DNA of 64,000 nucleotides from Trichopus zeylanicus subsp. travancoricus (GCA_005019695.1 RXID01015007.1:868001-932000); one strand, 5' to 3'. Positions 25,329 through 39,795 are shown, counted from the stretch's first letter. The notes: generated from the letters alone by a model not told the origin. Numbers and translations: made by a program.

Positions 25329-26408
25329 TGGACTGGGACATTCTGAGTCCATTCTTTTCACACTCCAACCCAATCAACTGCAAAGATCTTCTGGAAAGGT
25401 TATAGAATTTGAAGCAAAATTGGCTAATTTTAATGTAATAGATTCTCAAATAATGTATGCATTGTACTTGTTGATATTCATTCCCAAAATTGTTAATGTA
25501 TATTAGGCATTTTCCCTCAATGTCATGTGTAATTTGATGGGACGACTATAGCTGCGGTAAACAGGATAAATGCTATGTAGCCATGTGAGTTGAAATTAAG
25601 ATATTCATCATTTCTTTGAATTACACCTTGAACAATAATTCCCTAATGATATTGCCCTCTCTTTGTTATTATGTTGGAGATTGATTTGTTTATATTAACT
25701 TCTCTTTTTTATTACATCGAAATATTTTTTGTTGAGATATTTATCGCTTAGTATTTATTTTTGATGATCAAATTTCTGAGGAATAAATTGCTTGTTCAAA
25801 GGTTTGTTCATTTTGTTTAATAAGCTGCTTATCTCTATTCCATGTTTCCTTTTCTTTTTTCTCATATTCAAGTTTCGTAGGATAATCTTGTACAGAAGTG
25901 AGCAATTATGTTCAGCTCGTCAGATGAGATATAATTATCCCAGTTTCTGGTAATGTACTTCTATTTTCAGAATCCAAGAACAAAAAAAAAAAATTTACAG
26001 TACTGTATATAGTTTTCAGCTTAAATCTCACGAATGATTTTTATTGTCCGTTTCATACGGTTATAGAAAGGTTCAGTTTCAGCTTAATTTAAATGTAGAC
26101 CAAATAATACAAGTTTTAGTTCATTGCCGTAGCTGTTGACAAAGAAAAGTTTTTTTCTGGAGAATTATGACGCAGAAGTTAATCTTGTTCAAAGGAAATC
26201 AAATATTTTATAGCTTTATAACAATTCAGAATACAATCAATACTGCAATCTTGACCCTTCTCTTTTTGTACTGCCTTTGCCCTTTCAATTCACAAGCCAC
26301 AACTTCTGTAGGTAGCAATCAATCACACAGCAAAAATACAACAAAAATGAAAAAAAAAAAAAACCAACCCATAATTGTATGGTACAACACAATGCTGCCA
26401 GCCAGCGA
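25329..26408. other. Intergenic space between two convergent genes
   Basis: This should hold the 3' untranslated regions of aspartate oxidase (left) and the kinesin light chain-related gene (right). AATAAT/AATAAA-like signals occur on both strands. No further gene is seen. Confidence 0.6.
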
Positions 26409-29400
26409 TCAGCGAGCCATGGCATCTTTCTGCACAGCATGCACATTTGTGTCAAGAAGCTTTTCCAGTGACCTGGCTTTCCTGTTCCTCGCCCTGCCAG
26501 CTTCCTTCAGCAGCTCAGTCAGCCTCCTCTTCTCCTCATCTACATCTGGGTTTGCTGTTCCAAGTCTTTCCTCCCTTACATTTACCAGATATTCTAATAT
26601 CTCAATGGCTTCATCTGACCTGCATCAAATATTATAATTCATGGATTTTAGAAAAAAAAATCACACAAAGGCACCTTATCTTAGAAGAAGATAATTTTGT
26701 GAGCCGCTCGATGAACTAAAAAGAGAACAAGAGGAACAACTTATAATACAAATTTAAGTGTCCATTGTTTGTTTCCATCATTCTGAAAATGTGTAGCTGT
26801 TGTGCCATATCTGACCTGAGCTTGGTCCCAGACGGTAATATTTCAAGTCCAAGACCTACAAGTATACTGACACAAAGAATCTAGAAGAATAAACAAATGA
26901 ATTATACTGAACAGAATAGCTAGGTCAATTGCTATCATGCATAATTATTGTTACTATTGTATCAATTAATAGAATAAGTTAGCTGTTCCCAGAATCAATC
27001 ATTGGCTTGCAGTTGGAAACATGTAGATGTGCAAACAAACATTCACTAACTTGGTTTGACTTCTATTGCAATATCAGGCACATGAAACCAGCAATTTCAT
27101 AATCCTATTTAGGATCAAAACAGCTACTGATATCATTGTTTAGTTGCAGCTTTAGTCTAATCCCACAAAGATGGCAATTTGTTTTCAGATGCTTGGAATA
27201 CAAAAATAGTATGTTGGAATCATGTTGGCCTACCAAATGGCATGCTTAAAATCAATGTATTTGACTAAAAAATCCATACAAACCTACTGACTACCAAATT
27301 TGAGTTTAATAGCAGGCACATGGAACCAGGAACTGGTTTTTCAGTCCCACAAATTGGTTTTTCTTTTTAAGATACACTACATGATAAACCAAACAATATG
27401 CTGGAATCATGTGGACCCACCAAACAACATGGAAGGAACTAAAACGAAATTATTGGATCCATATAATTCTTCTGGTGGTTGTGCTTTTTTATTATAAGCA
27501 ATATTTTGTGTCTGATCATCATTTTATAGAATTTAGATGAAGAACAAAGCATGAAATTTGACAAAAAAGACAAAGAATACCTTCCCATGGCATCATAAGT
27601 TCCAGCCAGATTGCTATATACTGCAAGTGTATCTGGATCATATGCCCCATGTTCATGTTCCAAAATGTTCCAGGCTTCCTCAAAATACTCTGCTGCTTCA
27701 TTTATCATATACAGCTGTGCACAAGATAACCCTATTTGGTTCAGAGCAACACCTAAAAATGAAGACTTCTTCTCCCCACATGCACGGAGCTTTGTAATGG
27801 CATTTTTCAAGGAGTCATAAGATGCAACATAATTCTCAGTGACATAATACAAGGCCCCCATTTGTGCCTCAATGCCGGCGGTGGTCCTTTGCTGTCCTGG
27901 ACTATCATTATAAATCGTCAAAGCTTTCTGGAGCAGATTGAGTGCCTCCTCAGGCTCTTGCATGGATTCATATACGGCAGCAATATCAGTAAATCCACTG
28001 GCAATTTCCTCAGGGGGAGTTCCTGGAAGAGGCTTTCTGTAGATCCGTAGTGCATTTTCACAATAAGATTTTGATTCCCTGAGCTTACCTGTCTTGTTAT
28101 ACAAATCAGCAAGATGTACAAAAACAGATGCTACTGCTGGATGGTTCTCTCCTTTAGTTGTTTTGAACATGGTAAGTGCCTTTTGGTATGCACAAACAGC
28201 TTCATCGTACCGACCCAAAGATAAGTAAGTATTGCCAATGCTACAATCAACTGAAGCAACCTCTGCTTCCTGCCCATTGGACACCATTGCCATGCTTGCT
28301 AGAACTAGATGCTCAAGTGCAGTTTCATGATCACCCTTTGCATCACAAATGAGACCCATCAGCCTTCTATCTGCACTTTCTTCTGGAGAGCCTGGTGGTC
28401 CATTTTCCCTGTGAATGTCAAGAGCCATCTGGCACAATGTTTCAGCCTCATTAAACTGCATTGCTTGCACATGAGCTTCAGCCAAATACCGGCAAGTTTC
28501 GCCAACCCTTGAATCTCTATCACCCAATATCTGCTTCTGAATTTGCAGCGCTGATGTATAACTCGTGGTTGAACTCTCAAGTTGACCTAACATGGCATAT
28601 GTGTCACCCAACTGCATGTATCCTGAAAACTTAGCAAGAGCATGATCATGACCTTCTCCAATAATTGGAATCTCAATCGACTTCTCCAAAACTGGAATAG
28701 CTTCATCATAATGCCCCAAACTGCAATGAATCGCAGCTATAACATGTAAACTCATGACCACGTCCAAACTAGGCTTCCCGTCAGCACACTTTTCAAATGA
28801 TTTCGCTGCCCTAACTGCAAACTTAAGAGCTTTCTGAGGATTATCTCCCGAAGACATCAAATTCCTCGCTTGCTTTAGCAGAAATGGCCCAAGATCAGGG
28901 TTATCCAACTCAGCTTCCGGCGAGTCCTTTATTTCATTCTGTGGTTGCAAGTCTCCTGATACAGAACCATATTGTTTCTTTTCCCGATTTACTCCAATGC
29001 TTGGTTTCCTACCAACCTTCTCACTGCTTTGAACAAGACCTTCAGCCCTCGTGTTGGATTTTGCAGATGCATCGGATTCCAACTGCAACCGAGAGGGCCT
29101 CTTCAATTTCGGTGATGACACAGATGATTTAGTACTTGGAGACCGGAGTTTAGACACCTTATCAGATTTCCTAGCAGATGATCCATTTTCCTTCCTTACA
29201 ACATAATTTGAACTATTCATTTCTTCTTCTTTAATCTCCACTGCTTCCATCTCCCCCACAACAAGGTTATGCAACTCCGAATCAACCCTCGACTCCTCAC
29301 CATCAGATTCAAAGGACTGTCCGAACGGAGACGTGTTGACTGAACTCTCAATCTCATGCACATTTTCATGCAATTGCTCAATTGGAGTGTCCATACAACC

Positions 29401-29526
29401 TTCTCCATCCTGAGCCAAAGTTCTCTCCGGGGATTTATTCATGGATGAATTCTCCTTCCCCTGCGAGGAATTTAACTCATTTGATGCCTCATCAACATCA
29501 ACCCCGTCTGGTGCGATCCCTGGCAT
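26409..29526 (-). CDS. KLCR: Kinesin light chain-related protein (KLCR/CMU family), TPR repeats
   Basis: Two coding exons on the minus strand, 29526-27581 and 26619-26409, join as MGR-SDEAIEIL. They give 2157 bases and 718 residues. The first ~210 residues are Ser/Lys/Glu-rich and probably disordered. From about residue 215 to 650 there is a run of tetratricopeptide repeats of ~42 residues (LGHYDEAIPVLEKSIEI, LGRYDEAVCAYQKALTM, LNLLQKALTIY and others). The protein ends in a charged helix (VDEEKRRLTELLKEAGRARN) and a conserved SLEKLLDTN tail. Plant KLCR/CMU proteins are known to stabilise cortical microtubules and scaffold IQD proteins at the cell cortex. The coding frame is intact. A 5' untranslated intron is likely, with the donor next to 30043 and the acceptor next to 29589. 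Confidence 0.93.
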
Positions 29527-30130
29527 TGCTTTGCACTAGCAGAGCAATTAGACGAACTCTAATCCAGAGATTCAGGATGAGAATTATTTCTGCAAGCGAA
29601 CAGCCTATGAAATTTATACACTAAAACATTAAGTGGAGTAAAATTCTATCAATTTTTTCACATAAAAAAAATCTCAAGAAAGAAGAAAAAATTGATATCA
29701 CATCCACAGAATGAAACAATCATCAAAGAGAGAGAATCAATCAACAGAACCTTTCATTCGATTAATAAATGAACCTAACAACTGAATAAAAATCCAGACC
29801 TACAATCACAAACCAGAAAGCAAACAAATTAATTCCTTTCCATAAAATCCTCAAATCACGCACAAAATCCAAAATTCCAATCGCATCTCATTGGATCTAC
29901 CGCCAAAACAAGCAAAAATCACATCCCAATCAATTAATGCACCAGAAATCCAAAAGAAAAAAAAATACAACACAACACCATAAACACCCAAAAATCCCAT
30001 TAAATTAGCAAAAAAAAAGAGACGAAGACAAAGAATTCATACCTCAAAGGTGGAGCTTTGCCGCTTCCTCTATCGATCTGGCACCAAAGGAAAGGGATTG
30101 AGAAATATCTGATCCCTTTCTATATAACTG
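29527..30130 (-). promoter_or_regulatory. 5' untranslated exon(s) and leader intron of the KLCR gene
   Basis: On the minus strand a leader exon ends at 30043 with TTTGAG|GTATGA. A TTGCAG acceptor lies at 29590, 63 bases before the start codon. The intervening 453 bp is AT-rich and free of coding signal, as expected of a leader intron. Confidence 0.5.
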
Positions 30131-31215
30131 GAGGATTGAAGGGCAGAAAGGAAGTCGGGAAAAAAAAAGATTAATCCAATAAAAATTGGAATATTTGCCA
30201 GCGGAATAAATATTTTTATTATGTCGTTCTGACGGATTTGCCCCCCGTATTTCTGACAATCGCTTGTTGCTCCCTAATCTGTGGATCCGGTCGGAGTTTC
30301 TAATTGGATTTGGCCTTTCGATCGATGCCACGTTGACTATCAACGGTTTGGATTTGCGAACACGATGGGCCGTTGGCCGGGCAGTCGGCGGGATGCTTCG
30401 CAACAAACGAGAGACGTAGCGGTTAGGAAAATGGGAAACGAACTTAACGACGTTCTCGTCGCCGTTTCCCATTACGTTCCAATTTTTCCTTACATTTAAA
30501 TTTGTGCACTTTTTTTTTAAAAAAAATGCTACTAATTGTTTTAGTAGGAAAACAAATAAAAAGATATTTTGTTACAAGGAGACCGCGTTTCCCGTGGAGT
30601 GAGAGCCACGGGAGTGAGGACAAGAGGGCGGGAAGGCCAATTCGAGCCCGACCACACAACTTCCTCCTTATCATACCGTTGGTTGTCTTGGCTTATCCAA
30701 TGAACAATACTCAATTTTCATCCTAATAATAATTTTTATTCTTTTTTCGGGATTTTTTTTCCAATAATCCCCTGGTACATTATGTGGACTTTATATATAT
30801 TTTGCATTTTCGTAAAAAATGATGAAAGAGAAAAAAAAAAAAAAGCAAATAATTTGGATGATTTTTCTGTCCATTAATTTTGATATTTCCACCTAAAATG
30901 GTTGGAATAACCAAATGAAGTGGGTGGAAGAATCAATTCCTGAAATTGAATGGTTCAGCTGGCAATTTCAGTAGGTTTGCAATGGTATGCATAAAAACCC
31001 AAAGCTTTTACAGGACAAACGAAATAATTTTTAAATTTTCAGGAGTACACACACAAAGATCAAAATGTATGGAGTCCTTAGCCTTGACATCATATATGGC
31101 TCAGAATATGTGAAGTGAATAAGAGAACCTATATTTCATGTAGTTAACTCCTTGGAACCAAAAGGAAATCAGATGCTTCCATCCGCCCTTGAAATTCAGT
31201 ATCCTTCCTAGATTA
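30131..31215. other. Spacer: KLCR promoter and downstream end of the P4-ATPase gene
   Basis: The region 30230-30700 is locally GC-richer and probably holds the KLCR promoter (both flanking genes are read leftwards). The rest is AT-rich and should include the P4-ATPase 3' untranslated region. The overlapping small open frames are not gene-like. Confidence 0.45.
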
Positions 31216-34200
31216 TCATGAAAATCCCATTGTAGGTGTCCTCTTAATGATGTCACGGTACCTGGGGAATATAGTAGTCTGGACTGTTGAGTAGAGAAAA
31301 TATGGCAAAAGAGCAGAGATGACAACAAATAGAGTTGTCAACCAATACATGGGACTTGAGACACATGCTTCCAAGAAAACCCAGTATGCAGTGGTGGAGA
31401 ATGTCGGTGGAAAAAACCCGTATACCACTAGGAATATGTACCAGAAAAGAATGCTTCCCCAGATGAATAGATGTTGGATCCATGTGAAGTAGCTGAGGTA
31501 GAGTGTAAGTTGGCAATTCACGCTCCAGACAACGCAGGTGTACATGGTGGTGCCAAGGAGTTCGTATCCTGCAGGTTTGCCATCCTGACGGAAGGCTTGG
31601 TCAAGGATGGCATTGGTTGAGAGATAGAAGATTATGATGGCGCTGCACATTCCATTCAACATCCAACCAATTATCCGAGGCCAGCTGAAGAAGATGTTCT
31701 GCACACCATCCTGGTGCAAATGCGGGAACTGCAGAGGGTGATGAAGATGACAGTCAACTATCTTACAGTTTGTGGTCAAGTCTCATTAAATCATATTATT
31801 TCACAAAAAATTGATAAAACATGAAGAAACACATGCTTACAAGCAACCAAAGGTAAAAAAGCAATCAGCATGACCAGCACTACAAAAAGTTAGTGCATAT
31901 AACAAGAGAAGGAATTTTTTTCAAGCTAGAAACATGAATATGAATACTGCATTAGTTTGTAACGCAAAAGAATATGTTTCTGCAGAGATATTGTATGTCA
32001 TCCATTGAGTGATATGCTCATAAAACATCAGCAAATGCATCAGAAGTCCTTGTAGTAGCCTCAATGACATTCTTTGGCCTAAGCTGCTTAGTTATATTAT
32101 CCATTAACATCGGCATCTCTATCTAGTGTCTTGTCATTTGGTGAATCAATTCTAGGTGCATCAATATATGCTGCAAACAGATCTGAGTAAGTTCAACAGA
32201 CTCTTGTTGGCAGTTTGGATGCCTACTTAGGGTATCTTGTGGATATCCTACACGAGCTTATATTTTGAAGACAAAAGAACTTCAGTGACAATGAAAATTT
32301 GTTGAAGTACAGTCAATGTTGGACAAGTAATCCTCTCTGTTTTATCTTAATGAAGAAACTTAGGGATCACATGTTCCATCTCTCTAAATTCATTCACAAC
32401 AACTAAAAAATCTCTTCCTCTCTTGTCCCCACTAAAGAATATATGCAGCATCCAAAGAACATTCAACAACTCCCACCATCACATGTCTCATAATCTGTAA
32501 ATGTCAAATTCAGTGGCAATACACAAAGACTTGATAAAAATCCTCATCAAAGGCAAACATAAATACCAAATTTTCATTCAAATCTTCAGGCAAAATTTGA
32601 TTTAACAACTGTAGCAGCCAGAAGTTCCAACTTTTATTCCATATTTCTCTGCTAGTCCTAGCACCAAAAGTTTTAATATAAATGGTCAACTAGACATAAT
32701 CACCCAGTTCAGAATAGAAGAATTTAGTGCATACCTTGAGGCAAAGACGCGATGAAACATCCTTTTCAAAGACACCAAGAGCAATGACTGGGAGGGACGT
32801 GAAGGCAACATTGTAGAGAGATAAGTACCAGTCATTATAAGCAGGTTCTCCAGAGAAGGAAGCATGAGCCTCAAAGCAAAAAAGGGTAAACCCAAATGTT
32901 ATGTTCTTGTAGAAAAAGTAGCATATCTGTGCAAAGAAAACCAAGAAAATGAGTCAACACTTATGTAATTTCTAATGAAACTAAAATCACAAAAATATAA
33001 GGTTGGAAAAAATAACAACCAGCTCTATATGACTTGAAATTCTGTAGCAGAATACAGTCTTGTAGTAGGGAAGTAAGTAAATGATAACAGAAGTTTTATT
33101 AGATTAAAAGAGCCATTCCAAAATTTTGAAGCCTCAACCAAGGACAATAAAAAATTTTATTTCATCAAATTAGCAACAGGCCAGAGAAATATGCACTCTA
33201 TTTCACTGAGTTGATCTCTGTTCACATTGTTTTTGGTTGAATGATAGTAGTGCAAAACCATTGGAATGACTACATTGATCACCCATGAGAAAGCACAAAT
33301 TTAGATTTCTCACTAGGAGAGAGATGTTCAACCTGGATTACTGCCCTATTCTGAAAAACATGTCATTCAGAATTACAGCTAACTTGTTTGTATTTAGATT
33401 CAAATGTGAATCTCTACATCTCAAGCAGTTTTTATGGCAAGTTTGAAACTTTAAACTTCATTTTGGTAAGCAAGGATTCAAATATCATGATCAGCTAAAT
33501 TCTGGAAACAATAATGGAGAGTATAGAAGAATATATCTCCAACATTTACCTTTCTTGAATGAACCTTGGGTCCAAGAATTGGGCTCAAAGTGACTCACGT
33601 AGTTCAACGAGATTGCACCAGGGAGTTCTCCAAATTTAGGTCATATATGGACTGGTCCAAATTTATAGAACAAACTTAAAAGCACAAGTATTTGTTGTCA
33701 ATCTTGCAAACTCGGATCCTAAACAAGGAAAAAATTTGTCGTAGTTTTGTTCATGTCAAAATGGGTTAGACCCAACTTTGGATGATCATGCTATTCCAAA
33801 TGAAAAAAGGGGTTCAGATTGTGGACCATATGTTCAAACCATGAATCGTGAGTTTGGTTGGAGGCTTAGGTCTAAGGCAGATCAGGTACATGTTGGTTCC
33901 GAGTCTCAACTGATGCTTTTGCACCCAAGTGTGACGAATAAGCAGGGAGTGCGAAAGAAATTGCCCTCAAAAAAACATTAGTTGACATTTGCCAACGATC
34001 ATGAGCCCATTCAAAATTATGAAGATCAACGTGAGATATTTGCAGGAGCTGACAAGCCCATAAGGCAGTTTTTGGTCAGTTAAGACCATGCCACACACTT
34101 TTCAGTTGCCCAAGGAAAGGGCTTTAATAGGGAGTATTCAATATGACATTTTTCTACAGTTCCTTTGACAACATCTAAAAATCGAGAGACTTATTTCCTA

Positions 34201-37200
34201 GTTACCAATTGGTTTGTTGAATGGAAAGTGACACAAAAGAAAAAAAAATATGTGGAAGAACTATTGGTGCTTGACAAAGTATGGAGCACTAATCTGAGTA
34301 CTATCACCTGTAATCCCAAAGAGAGAATAAATAGTAAAAGAAATTAATAAACAATATTTGTCTCTACAGAGGAGGGTGAGATCTGCCCCAAACTGCTCAA
34401 TATGCAAATTCACACTAAAGCATCAAATGCATTTGGTCTTAGGGAACAAGATTTGTCACAAATCATAAAGAGTCAGTACAGAAATTACACTCTTGGCAAC
34501 AAAATATGATGTCTTATAGAATTCTAAATACTCATCATAAAAGGTGAGAATTGATAAAAAATTTAATGTTGTACCATGGCTGCAATCCGCCTGTAGCACC
34601 AGTGGCCATGCACAAGCAACAAACGCTCCAGAAAACGAAACTGGGCTATTGCAAAGTCACTAGACATCACAGCCTGCATTATTTAATTACCAAAACAATA
34701 ATAACTGCTGTATAGACCATTGGCTACCAAAACAGAAATAGTGTAAGGTGCCATCTTGATGCTCTCCTTTTTGTGCAGAATCAACTATTTAGACTCATTT
34801 TTTCTTGGCTAAACATATTAAAACAAGTTGAAGCTAACAGATTGTTTATACAAATATAACAAAAGAGAATGACTGCTGATCCTCTATGTCAATCGAATGC
34901 ACTTATTCCTTTTTTTATCATGTCCGCAATGCATTTATTCTACTTAAAAGTTCCTCTCTTCTTATGAATGTATGACAGACATTCACCTTCTCTTGTTTTA
35001 ATGCTATATTATTTTCATACATGTGAAATCAAATATAGAATATAGATGACCTTGGAAATGGCCTTTCTCATCTATGCGTGACAATTGTACCAAAAGCCAT
35101 TCTATCTATTTATGGACATAAAACAAACGAACAAACACACCCATCCAGCCACCCACAGAGAGAGAGGAATAATTCAAAAAAAAAATCAACAGCAAATATA
35201 ATTAACACAACAGATATACCTGCATCCCCTCAACTCCGCTGATTCCAACCCCAATGTCAGCCTCTTGAAGCATGCCAACATCATTTGCACCATCTCCAAT
35301 TGCCAGAGTTGTCTTCCTTGTTCTACATTTGACCAATCTAGTTACCTACAAGCTTCCAAGAATTTTGTTAGATATCCCAATATCCATATCAGCTGAACTT
35401 GTCTGGTCACAGAAAAACAATCAGAAGTGACTCTAAAGACTCAAAAACAGACAAAGAAGGCCTACCAATGCCTTTTGTTTTGGTGAAGTCCGACAACAGA
35501 TAACAGATGCACAACTAACTGCCAGATCAAGAAACAAGTTCTCCAAATTTCTTGAAAGAGCAAAAGCCAGAGACTTGCCATCAATAATGAGAGTAAACAG
35601 AGAACTTCCTTTCTTTGAAGTAACTTCAGATAGTCCTCCATGTATTTGTTTGGAAATGGTTTCATGTGAAGCCTAGCAAAGTGTACAAGATCTCCAAATA
35701 TGAAATTGGCCAATACTGCCTCATAACATCTTCCAATGTTTCATACCTTTTCAAATGCTTCCCTGTTGCCATCTTTCTCCAGTGCATTTATATCAGGTGT
35801 ATCCAGGGTAATAACAATTTGCTTCATCCCTTTTCTCAGCAGGTTGCATGCAAAACTGCAGCATTTGGCAATTCTCTTTAGGAATAAAACAGTAGAGCCA
35901 AAACTGTAGTATCAAACAGCAGCTCAGTAAACCTGACCCGATATTGACTGCAGTTTCCAGCTTATCACCTGTCAAGACCCAGATCCTGATTCCAGCTTCC
36001 GCAAGCTTATTTATACACTCTGGGACCTAATGAGGACAGATAATTAGATGAGGCTTCTCTTAGTCCTATCAAATTGTAAAGTATATTAAATAAGAAGCTG
36101 AATGTCAATGCTAGTGCTCAGTAGGGTTTTATCTTCAAATAGCTCTGCTGTCACCAGGATATATGCGATCATCATTTTGGAGGGGACCCAAGTTCCCTAA
36201 CACTCACACTCACTGTCAGCTTTATTTGGTGATAGCTCTAAATGTCACCACCCTCAGTGTGAACTAATCATGAATTATCACATGCATCACCCGTAGTCAA
36301 ATCATGCATCTGAAAATGCCGAGAACTCGAGCTTTTCCAGATGATGTGACTTGATGTGGGAGAAAATGAGGATTAACACAAAGATTTGAAAAAGAAGCTC
36401 TAGCTCACCTGTGTAATCTTTGACCATTCATTAGGGTTCAACTCAATGGACGTGTCCAGGATATGAAATAATCAGCCTAGGCACAGCATGCTTCAGTTTA
36501 AAGTTTTTGTCACTAAATTAGCTACTCTGATTAGCCATTGGGTTAGCCTATGGGCTCTGTCAGCGATTTTGATGTTCTCTCCCATAGGGTTATATTGGGG
36601 GATGACAGGGTATGAAGCAGATGGCCCATGAAAGAGAATCAATTGATGTATATTTTACGCTAGAAGACTTCCCCAATCATATAAATCTTAACCCACCCTT
36701 TTAAGGAATCTTTTCTTCTCCCATCTGCCTTCTCTATTCTTGAAGCTGTATTTTCTGGCTCGGAAATGCAATACATGCTATTAACCAGTAAGAAATTGTA
36801 GAATCTTTTAAATATTGTGATACAAACAAAACACCAAACAAATATAGTTTAAAGGCATTCAGGATTGGAAAATACCCCCTTCTGCAGTCTGTCCTCAACA
36901 GCTGTAGCACCTAGAAGAATCAAATCATTTTCGATTTTTTCAGCAATAGCATCTATCATTTCACCTCGATCAGCATCTACAACATTAATGACCGCTGAGA
37001 ATTCTTCAAGCCAAATTTTATACTCTTCTTCATTGAGCTTGCGATAAGCAATAGCCATGGTTCTTAAGCCAGCCTCAGAATATTCATTGATATGCTTTTT
37101 AGTCTCCACTTCAAATAAACGCCCATCATTGGCAAGCTTTTCGAAGATCGCACTATAAAAGCACAAGAGCATGTTTTAGGAATAAACTTTGAAAAGTCAT

Positions 37201-39795
37201 TCTAATATTGTCAACAGGGGCCAGGATCAAACCATCAAAACCTGTCTGCTCCTTTGCAGAAAAGCAACAAGTTATCATCCTCATCCTTCACAATCACTGA
37301 CATTCGCTTGCGAGCACTGCTGAAATTTAACACATTTAGAAGCTCATATGACCTGAAATTCAAAGACATAATTAAGATATGACATATAATAAGCAATTCC
37401 AAAAGTATATTATTCAAAAAAAAAGAGCAAATACAGAAAACAAGTTCACAGCTATTGATGTTGTGACTGAGTGAGCACCTATCAATATTTATGCCAACGG
37501 TTGGATCAAACTCGTGCAATGATATACTTGTCTGGGTTCTTTCATAAAATTCAAAGCCCAGTTCGCTTGCAGCTACAACAAAAGCTGCTTCGTCTGGAGA
37601 CTCAGCCTCATAAGAAATTTCAACAGAGTTGCTGCTGACCACAGGAATAGTTGTATGACAAATTGCCAATATCTGGAAGAATTTCCTTACAAAGTCTGAG
37701 TTTGGCTCATTGACCCACTTCCCATTCATCAGCCTATCATCTCCAAAGTTGAAGCCTTTGACAAATTTTCTAGCAGAATAGTGTCTACTTGGAGAGTCTG
37801 AAGGAACCTCCAATTCAAGTGTGACACTATTTGCTCTTTCTCCAAGTGCCACCTCAACTTCAGTCAATCCGCATCCATAAGCAACACCAGCTATAGAACA
37901 CTTCACAAACTCCATTGTGTTGCAAGTTAATGTGCCAGTTTTATCTGACAATATGGTATCAACTTGACCGAGTTCCTCATTCAAATTTGAAGTGCGGGCA
38001 CGTGCAGGTTTGTCTGATTCCTCACAGTACATTTGTTGATCTTGATTAATGAAAGTGCTTTGTAAAACTTTGACTATTTCTATTGATATATACAATGAGA
38101 TCGGAATCAAGCATCCAAACAACATAAGGCCTGTCAAAAAATGGCAAAAAGCTGCCAAAGATGCTGTTCTCGGATCAAAGAGAAGAGATGGCTCATCTGG
38201 TCTCAAATACCATCTCTTAAGCTTTTCATCACTAATATCCTTCTTAGTTTCAACACCAAAAACAATGGATCCAGTAGAAGAAATTACAACCAGCGAAGAA
38301 AAAAGAATATAAATAACCTTATCCATTCTCTTCTCGATCTTACTCCTTTTGGAAGGTGGATCCATTGCATTCTGCATGACCTTTGTGTCATGGCCAGTGA
38401 AGACCACTACACCATAGATATGCTGGGTATTTCGTAGTTTAGAATCTCTCAACAGAATCTGCTGTGGAGAAAGAGGATATTGATGACCTTCATGGTGCAT
38501 AGTTCCAATGAAAGAATACAGATTCTCATTTGGATCTTCACATCTGATCACTGCATTAAACTTTTGGAAAGAATTGTCGGTATGCAATGTCGAGGTCACC
38601 TGCAAACACTGCTTTGTTTTCAAATTCGTTTCCCCATCGAGATTCATTGTTTCCACATAACATATCCCATCATCATAACTGGATGAAAGAAAAACTAGAT
38701 CTGCAGGGAAGAATTCATCCTTCTCCACTTTAACAATATCTCCAACTCTAAGTCTCCTCCATTCTGTTTGGTGAAATGCATCCCCACCATCATAAACGTT
38801 AACCTTTCGATTATTAACCTCTATGTCCTGCAAAACATTAAATAAATAAATAAACAAACAAATACAAGCACAAGCTGTAGTGCAGGACATGTTAAACAGT
38901 GGATATTGTTCAATAAAAATCAATATCAACATAGCTTAAAGCTCCATAAGAAGATATGAAACACATTTTGAAACATAAAGTGCTGGATAGAGCTTACGTG
39001 CATATGCAAAGAAAATTCACGCACAACCTATATATAGAGCTAAAGATCAACGCGACAATCCTTTTTATTAAATACTCAGCTTTCCCATCTATCCTATATC
39101 TCCCTAGAGCTTGTCCATATATGCATAAGAAAGCTCCCTGACCAATTCACAGTCACCACTGTAGAATGCTAATAGATTCATGAACCAAAGTAGATATCCT
39201 TTCTTACATTTGTACATCGAACTCAACAAATCCCTATCTATATATCTGTTACATCTATGATCCTCACATGTTCTTGCATTAGCTGTAGCTAACAGACTGA
39301 CAGGTAATTTTCATTCTAATAACTCAATCCCTAGCTCTGATTTGAGAATTCCGGATCTAAGTTCCGCATAATAGAAACTAAATTTCTAATCTTTGATTCC
39401 CAATAAACCAAATCAGGCACTACCTGGCTTTTTCGGCGCCAATCCTCGACGGCCTCCTTGGCCATGGTGGCGCCGACGACGACCACGAGCGGCAGCAAGA
39501 TGCTCACGGCCCGGTACGGCGCCAAGGGGCTAAAGGACACGCAAGCGACCACCAAGAAGAAGAGATTGGCTACACGCCGGAACTGCTCGAAGAGGGATTT
39601 GGGGAGAAAGTTGGCGATGGTGTACTTGGTCGTTGACACGGCATTGTCCGGGTACACGGGCCGACCCTCCTCCGGGGTGTCCCGATCGTTACAGTGCACC
39701 ACACGGGAGAACCCGGCAGGCCCGGCGGAGGAGAGATCTGGCGACGGCGGGGCGGCACCGGGGAGGCACCATTTCCGGCGGAGATAGCCGGCCAT
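31216..39795 (-). CDS. ALA: Phospholipid-transporting P4-type ATPase (aminophospholipid flippase)
   Basis: Eleven minus-strand exons: 39795-39424, 38827-37479, 37352-37242, 37152-36876, 36026-35938, 35855-35747, 35672-35466, 35345-35220, 34673-34575, 32926-32735 and 31728-31216. The 3444 bases stay in frame and give 1147 residues. P4-ATPases flip lipids to the cytosolic leaflet. Visible hallmarks are FSRVVHCND and TTKYT at the N terminus, the actuator motif DGETNLK near residue 188, PISLYISIE in membrane helix 4, the phosphorylated aspartate D419 in DKTGTLT, and LTGDKLETAVNIG. GDGANDVGMLQEADIGVGIS is followed by a C-terminal block of membrane segments. The set fits the ALA8-12-like plant clade; the exact paralogue was not resolved. 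The tail ends in TPTMGFS soon after IFPRYRDIIKR, shorter than the usual tail as I recall it. Exon 1 is GC-rich, with its ATG in a good context. Confidence 0.93.
33575..34350. other. Coding-like insert of unknown origin in an intron of the P4-ATPase gene
   Basis: The 1.65-kb intron between exons 9 and 10 holds open frames on the plus strand, opposite to the host gene: 33778-33981 and 34165-34347. Their composition is less AT-rich than the neighbouring introns. I recognise no domain. It may be a decayed transposon or captured fragment. Confidence 0.25.

Noticed and set aside
30044..30472. 142-codon minus-strand frame upstream of KLCR
   Set aside because: It covers the presumed leader exon and promoter of KLCR, and no recognisable protein is encoded.
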